This document shows positions 60,523 to 64,000 of a DNA stretch of 64,000 nucleotides, piece by piece. Location: contig NZ_JAAVVW010000003.1 of assembly GCF_023910625.1 (NCBI RefSeq), positions 1,612,001 to 1,676,000 on the forward strand. The letters are read 5' to 3'. The translations under genes were made by a program, and so were the position numbers. The first letter of the stretch is position 1. The number at the start of each line of letters is the position of its first letter. The notes under the pieces were generated by a model. That model worked only from the letters and a program-made list of their open reading frames with translations, had not been told where the DNA came from and made no database searches. Source of the DNA: Limnohabitans sp. (GTDB lineage Bacteria > Pseudomonadota > Gammaproteobacteria > Burkholderiales > Burkholderiaceae_C).

Positions 60523-60651
60523 GCCTAACGTTTGAGTTAAGCGGGCACCGACGGCAGGACGCCAGGGCCCGGACTGAGACCATGTACACCGTACCTCAGG
60601 CCGGGCCCTGGCGGCCTGCCGTTGGTGCTCCGCTTGAACGAAGGGTTAGGC
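60523..60651 (-). other. attC site of the DM13 cassette (129 bp)
   Basis: Leftward GCCTAAC (60651-60645) to GTTAGGC (60529-60523). Long paired arms GGCCCGG...CCGGGCC and ACGGCAGG...CCTGCCGT. Near-identical in layout and largely in sequence to the site at 61608. Confidence 0.96.
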
Positions 60652-60661
60652 GTCACTGCAC

Positions 60662-61138
60662 TCACCTGTACTTGGCAGCTGTTATGAACTGACCAAAGGT
60701 CTCGCACCAGACGATAACCGCGGTGTATCTTGTGAGATCAATGTTCGCCGGCAAAGCAACTACAAAGTTCTCGAAGGTCTTGACGTCCCCGACTCGGACC
60801 ATGTTCCTCTTGAGTCTATTGAAGTCGGCTTCGGTTTCAACGAACTCGGGGGAGAGGTAGAGCTTGTAATCAGGACCCGGTGCGAGTTTTCCGGTGAGTG
60901 AGATAGCAGTGGGGGATAGTGATACGACTCCCTCTCCCCAGTGAAGCGCGTCGCTGTCTTTCAAGTCTCGCTTGAACTGCCCAGTAAATTGAGTCTGCGC
61001 AGTGGCAGCCTTGATTTCTTCTGCGGTCGGTGCTGCCGGTGCTATCAGGATAGGCAGAGCGTAAATGCCTCCAGCAAAGCCGGCAGCAGCGACCGCGAAA
61101 TGAGATGCGACGAGCAGTAATGCTTTTCGGGTGTTCAT
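60662..61138 (-). CDS. Cassette gene: DM13-domain protein
   Basis: 158 aa, exported or membrane-anchored by an N-terminal hydrophobic segment (LLLVASHFAVAAAGFAGGIYALPILIA, two parts). The DM13 domain covers about residues 50-158: FTGQFKRDLKDSDALHWGEG, APGPDYKLYLSP, VGDVKTFENFVVALP and the terminal AVIVWCETFGQFITAA with the conserved Cys. DM13 is proposed to take part in electron transfer in the envelope. Lies in its own cassette (60529-61178). Confidence 0.85.
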   Translation of the reverse strand: MNTRKALLLVASHFAVAAAGFAGGIYALPILIAPAAPTAEEIKAATAQTQFTGQFKRDLKDSDALHWGEGVVSLSPTAISLTGKLAPGPDYKLYLSPEFVETEADFNRLKRNMVRVGDVKTFENFVVALPANIDLTRYTAVIVWCETFGQFITAAKYR

Positions 61139-61172
61139 GGAGCTGCGACCTGGAAAAGTAGTTGGATGTGAC

Positions 61173-61259
61173 GCCTAACGTCAAAGCTGCCCGGCACGCT
61201 GCACGCGCCGCGAAGCGGCATTCTGCTGCTGCGTGTCCGAGCCGAGCAAAATGTTAGCT
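61173..61259 (-). other. attC site of the NIPSNAP cassette (87 bp)
   Basis: Leftward AGCTAAC (61259-61253, holding the stop of the NIPSNAP gene) to GTTAGGC (61179-61173). Arms contain GCCGCTTCGCGGC and GCAGC repeats. A shorter type, similar in size to the site at 62182. Confidence 0.92.
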
Positions 61260-61601
61260 TGCATTGAGTCCCTTCCCGTCTTGACTTCGAAGCTCATCCA
61301 CCGATTGTGCTGACATTTCAACGATTGTATTGACATATGTGTCGATACATTGAACAAGTGGTTCGCGCGGCCCATTGCGCCAAGCCAAGGAACTGTAGAA
61401 AACATCCTGCTTCAGTTTCAAATCCGCTTCACTTGAGAAAGCTCGAATTAGGAAATAAGTCTGACCTTCATGGTCAGTACGCCCAAAAGCCACGACATTC
61501 ATTGAGGCGCGCACCATCGGCAGCGCATTTTGCATCGCTGCCTCAAATTGTGCAGATGCGCCAGGCTTTAGTCGGTAGGTTCGAATTTCGATCGTGAGCA
61601 T
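61254..61601 (-). CDS. Cassette gene: NIPSNAP-family protein
   Basis: 115-aa small cytoplasmic protein with the ferredoxin-like dimeric alpha-beta fold pattern: IEIRTYRLKPGASAQFEAAM, then GRTDHEGQTYFLIRAFSSEAD. NIPSNAP proteins are common integron cargo with no agreed function; some relatives are monooxygenase-like. ATG 61601 lies 12 bases past the cassette boundary, without a ribosome-binding site. Stop codon in the attC. Confidence 0.85.
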   Translation of the reverse strand: MLTIEIRTYRLKPGASAQFEAAMQNALPMVRASMNVVAFGRTDHEGQTYFLIRAFSSEADLKLKQDVFYSSLAWRNGPREPLVQCIDTYVNTIVEMSAQSVDELRSQDGKGLNAS

Positions 61602-61607
61602 TGTGAA

Positions 61608-61736
61608 AGCTAACGTTTGAGTTAAGCGGGCACCGACGGCAGGACGCCAGGCCCGGCCACAGGAAAATGTACACCGTACCCTGTGGCCGGGCCTGGTGGC
61701 CTGCCGTTGGCGCTCCGCTTGAGCGAGGGGTTAGGC
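61608..61736 (-). other. attC site of the HEPN-like cassette (129 bp)
   Basis: Leftward GCCTAAC (61736-61730) to GTTAGCT (61614-61608; the last six bases belong to the next cassette). Paired arms CAGGCCCGGCCACAG...CTGTGGCCGGGCCTG (15 bp). One of three related 129-bp sites. Confidence 0.96.
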
Positions 61737-61746
61737 GTCATCGCCG

Positions 61747-62178
61747 CTATGTCCACTGGTTCTCATAGATGAGTCTTCGGAGCACGGTTACAGCGAAGGC
61801 TGCCATGTCTTCTAGTTCTTTCTCTGTGGCTGCGCCATCGTCTGCGAGCAGTGTCTGCTCATCCCAGGGACTTTCTACGTGTACCCACTTGTTCCTGTAT
61901 TGCCGTAGTTTGTGTAGATCGACTTTGATCGCGGGCTTGATCAATGCCTTATCTATGAGGTCTGCAAGGCGTTCCCTTCGCATCTCTGCGAACTCGGCTC
62001 GCAAGTAGGTCTCAGCAGCGGAGACACTAGTAAAGATTGCCGCGAGGTCCGCGCCCTTGGTGAAGGCGATGTCAGCTTGACGGACGATGAAGGAACACCA
62101 TTCGGACAAGACGACGCAGCGCAGCAGCAGGCTCTCATCGAGCTCATTGATGTATGCCCACCGTTCAAGTTCGTTCAT
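61747..62178 (-). CDS. Cassette gene: HEPN-like protein with Rx4H motif
   Basis: 143-aa all-helical protein. Arg95-x4-His100 (LRQYRNKWVH) matches the Rx4-6H motif of HEPN ribonucleases, and SVSAAETYLRAEFAE is a typical preceding helix. No adjacent nucleotidyltransferase (MNT) partner is in the cassette. ATG 62178 lies 10 bases after the cassette start with no ribosome-binding site. Possibly a toxin or defence RNase; assignment rests on motif and helix pattern only. Confidence 0.65.
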   Translation of the reverse strand: MNELERWAYINELDESLLLRCVVLSEWCSFIVRQADIAFTKGADLAAIFTSVSAAETYLRAEFAEMRRERLADLIDKALIKPAIKVDLHKLRQYRNKWVHVESPWDEQTLLADDGAATEKELEDMAAFAVTVLRRLIYENQWT

Positions 62179-62181
62179 GAC

Positions 62182-62268
62182 GCCTAACGTAAGGCTAACC
62201 GGCGCTGCGCGGTTTTATCGCGCAGCGTCCAGCGACCGAAGGGAGAGAGGTTGAGCGCCATGTTATGC
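62182..62268 (-). other. attC site of the first cassette (87 bp)
   Basis: Leftward GCATAAC (62268-62262, holding the stop codon of the first cassette gene) to GTTAGGC (62188-62182). GCTGCGCG and CGCGCAGC form the central stem. Confidence 0.94.
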
Positions 62269-63003
62269 ATTTGACTGGAGCTCCTTCTTAAGAGCAGCAT
62301 ACAGGCCAGGCGCTGAATCCAAAACAAAAGCAATTTGGTTCTCCGAAACCATTTCCCCATGGACTGCATAGTTGCAAATGGCCATTACCTCCAGAACTCC
62401 ATTGATTACGTTCGGGGAAATCTTTTCATTTTTCTGGAGCTCACGCAGAACCCTGTGCATTGGATAACGGCGTGGGTCAATGCCATTCAGGCGAGAGTAC
62501 TCATTTATAAGCAGCTCAAAGGAAAGGCGAACCTTGAATAGATCAATGCTCTCTTTTTGAATGTCATGTGCAAAATGCAACTCGGGTTGGTCTGTTCTTC
62601 CCGCACCAATACCGAACTCTCTCAAGGTTTCCGCGATTTGCTGCTTAATGTCTGGGATTTCCTCATCGTTAGCAGGGATCGGCGCTCCGCTGTTGATGTG
62701 GACATGACTGGTATTGAATGAAGAGACGTCAATCGACGATTGGAGCTCAACCTTCATGAGCGCCAATTGATGGGAAATGTCCTTTTTTATTTGTTCAATG
62801 TCATGCTTGAATTCGAGGCCGAATAGCTTCACGTCCTTGAAGATGGGGGCAAGGCAAACCGCCATCCATACTAAGAACACAACCACGTCGAAAAAAGTTG
62901 GGTTCCCGCCAACAAGTTGGTCTTGCCTCAGATAGAGATAACCACCTAGAGCAATGACTAGGATTGCCCACCACACGACTTTGAAGTTGTTGGAGTTCAA
63001 CAT
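62263..63003 (-). CDS. First cassette gene: two-TM protein with HEPN-like C-terminal domain
   Basis: 246 aa. Two transmembrane segments (about residues 10-25 VVWWAILVIALGGYLYL and 37-55 FFDVVVFLVWMAVCLAPIF) are followed by a coiled-coil-like stretch (HDIEQIKKDISHQLALMKVEL). The C-terminal helical domain (about 150-246) ends in ICNYAVHGEMVSENQIAFVLD, a pattern shared with HEPN/DUF4145-type domains (N-x-x-VHG). No ribosome-binding site of standard spacing, but AAGGGA lies 12 bases upstream. It is next to attI and so should be the best expressed cassette. Confidence 0.65.
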   Translation of the reverse strand: MLNSNNFKVVWWAILVIALGGYLYLRQDQLVGGNPTFFDVVVFLVWMAVCLAPIFKDVKLFGLEFKHDIEQIKKDISHQLALMKVELQSSIDVSSFNTSHVHINSGAPIPANDEEIPDIKQQIAETLREFGIGAGRTDQPELHFAHDIQKESIDLFKVRLSFELLINEYSRLNGIDPRRYPMHRVLRELQKNEKISPNVINGVLEVMAICNYAVHGEMVSENQIAFVLDSAPGLYAALKKELQSNA

Positions 63004-63026
63004 CAGTTAGCTAATCCCTTGGAGAT

Positions 63027-63085
63027 GCATAACGTAATGTAGACCGCAAAACCCGGTTGATACATCCGGGCCGTGTCGATACATC
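63027..63085 (-). other. attI-type recombination region
   Basis: GTTATGC (63033-63027, leftward) is the junction with the first cassette: its complement GCATAAC closes the same cassette at 62268-62262. Two direct copies of GATACATC at 63059-63066 and 63078-63085 lie 26 and 45 bases behind the crossover point, where accessory integrase-binding repeats are known in attI1. Their role here is inferred. Confidence 0.7.
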
Positions 63086-63138
63086 TTTCAGAGAAATTGG
63101 CTGCAAGCCGCTTGCGCCTTGGCTTACAGGTTCATATA

Positions 63139-63154
63139 CTGTGGTTTTGTACAG
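63139..63154 (+). promoter_or_regulatory. LexA-type SOS box in the integrase promoter
   Basis: CTGT-N8-ACAG, the core of the proteobacterial LexA consensus, immediately before a TATAAA at 63156-63161 that is the likely -10 of the integrase gene. Integrase genes in many integrons are LexA-repressed. Confidence 0.7.
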
Positions 63155-63155
63155 G

Positions 63156-63161
63156 TATAAA
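63156..63161 (+). promoter_or_regulatory. -10 element of the integrase gene
   Basis: TATAAA six bases before the ATG at 63168. The message would be leaderless or nearly so; no Shine-Dalgarno is present at normal spacing. Confidence 0.45.
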
Positions 63162-63167
63162 TTTGCC

Positions 63168-63839
63168 ATGAAACCCGGTGCTCCTTCCTTGCAGTCCACC
63201 CGCTTGCTTGATCAGGTGCGCGAGCGGGTTCGGTATATGCATTATAGCCTCAAAACCGAGAAAGCTTACCTCTATTGGATTCGTTTTTTTATTCGCTGGA
63301 GCGCTACGCAGTCAGGCGGCATGCGTCACCCGCGCGAGTTGGTTGTGGCCGATGTCGAAGCTTTTTTGTCCATGCTGGCCAATGAGCGCAAGGTATCGGC
63401 CTCCACTCACAACCAAGCGCTCAGTGCTCTGCTGTTTTTGTACCGGGAGGTGCAACGGGGTGGTGTGGAGGTGCCCCACGCTTTGGCTAGCAAATACCCC
63501 AAGGTGGGTGATACATGGGGCTGGTTTTGGATGTTTCCTTCGCCGACGCTGTCGGTTGACCCTCGCAGTGGCGTGGAGCGCCGCCACCACTTGTATGAAG
63601 AGCGCTTGCAACGCGCCTTAAAAAAGGCCGTGGCGGCTGCGGGCATTGTCAAACCCGTATCCGTTCACACGCTGCGCCACTCGTTTGCCACGCATTTGCT
63701 GCAGTCGGGCACCGACATTCGTACGGTGCAAGAGTTGCTGGGTCATTCTGACGTCTCGACAACGATGATTTACACCCATGTGCTGAAGGTGGCCACGGGT
63801 GGCACAGCCAGCCCTTTGGATGCTTTGCTCAGCGTCTAG
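63168..63839 (+). pseudogene. intI: Integron integrase IntI with internal in-frame deletion
   Basis: Site-specific tyrosine recombinase of the integron type, 223 aa instead of the usual 320-340. The N-terminal SAM-like DNA-binding domain is complete ([20 protein letters not shown]...[17 protein letters not shown], residues 18-95). The IntI-specific extra domain is present ([32 protein letters not shown]). The C-terminal catalytic part has His167-x2-Arg170 ([13 protein letters not shown]), His193 ([10 protein letters not shown]) and nucleophile Tyr202 (MIYTH). Between residues about 96 and 102 roughly 100 residues are missing, including the block with the first catalytic Arg (usually GTGMRL-E) and the beta-hairpin Lys. 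The frame is intact, so a protein may be made, but it should be catalytically dead. Confidence 0.9.
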
Positions 63840-63856
63840 GCCGATTCGTCAACGCG

Positions 63857-64000
63857 TCAAATCCGCACCGCAATGCCCCGCTCCCGCATGCGCGCTTTGG
63901 CTTGCCCCACCGTGTATTCACCATAGTGAAAGATGCTCGCCGCCAGCACCGCATCCGCCCCGCCGATGCTCACGCCATCGGCCAGGTGGTCAAGGTTGCC
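63857..64000 (-). CDS. hisF: Imidazole glycerol phosphate synthase subunit HisF (C-terminal end only)
   Basis: The last 47 codons of hisF run in from the right edge: [20 protein letters not shown], then [26 protein letters not shown]. This is the conserved end of the cyclase subunit acting just before HisI in gene order. Its stop is 17 bases from the convergent integrase stop, so the accessory DNA was inserted directly behind hisF. Confidence 0.96.
   Translation of the reverse strand, partial: GNLDHLADGVSIGGADAVLAASIFHYGEYTVGQAKARMRERGIAVRI

Noticed and set aside
57092-63839. Clinical class 1 integron
   Set aside because: No resistance cassettes, no qacE-delta/sul1 3' segment, no transposon ends; the attC types and location in the his operon fit an environmental chromosomal integron.

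Overview
The window is a stretch of betaproteobacterial chromosome, most likely Comamonadaceae (Limnohabitans/Rhodoferax-like). The basis is the high GC content and several gene neighbourhoods typical of that family: rplU-rpmA-obgE-proB beside proS/rppH, ispB-pilB-pilC-pilD-coaE-zapD-yacG, secA-argJ, petABC-sspA-sspB, and hisI-hisE-hinT-tatABC. The genus is inference; there is no rRNA or marker phylogeny here.

Layout. 1-2.0 kb: leftward clsB (cut by the left edge), an EEP hydrolase and nudB. 2.3-2.7 kb: a glycine-rich RRM RNA-binding protein. 3-11.9 kb: leftward aspS-DUF502-fmdB, an SSF transporter, ubiB-ubiJ, a Tim44-like protein, ubiE and a DUF971 gene. 11.9-15.8 kb: a giant FAD/Fe-S oxidase broken by one frameshift. 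16-21.2 kb: a glycerol-3-phosphate uptake cluster ugpBAEC-ugpQ in which ugpA and ugpE carry six apparent one-base insertions, ugpB has ACG where its start should be, and three 51-bp repeats precede ugpC. 21.2-32.6 kb: Bug-family receptor, hemA-prfA-prmC, grxD, lytic transglycosylase, proS, rppH, proB, obgE, rpmA, rplU. 32.7-38.7 kb: ispB, type IV pilus assembly genes pilBCD, coaE, zapD, yacG. 38.7-44.8 kb: Nudix, DUF815 ATPase, argJ, secA, dciA-like gene. 44.8-55.9 kb: tRNA-Thr, sspBA, the bc1 complex, mscL, pdxA, Nif3-like, DegS/HtrA-like protease, tatCBA, hinT, hisE, hisI.

The accessory region is 55.9-63.86 kb. It lies exactly between hisI and hisF, genes normally adjacent in one leftward operon. 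It is an integron: a rightward integrase gene (63168-63839) at the hisF end, a LexA-type box over its promoter, an attI junction at about 63027-63033, then six leftward gene cassettes separated by attC sites. In every cassette the 7-base box at its start is the exact complement of the box at its end, so the boundaries are firm. Cassettes in order from attI: a membrane-anchored protein with a HEPN-like C-terminus, a HEPN-like Rx4H protein, a NIPSNAP-family protein, a DM13-domain protein, an AIPR-type abortive-infection protein, and a stand-alone HsdR-N-type PD-(D/E)XK nuclease. At least two and perhaps four are defence-type genes.

The integrase has an in-frame internal deletion that removes the first catalytic arginine region, so the array looks frozen: it retains SOS-type control signals and intact attC sites but probably cannot shuffle itself. 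Beyond the last attC are a structured 53-bp element and an HD-domain hydrolase gene before hisI resumes.
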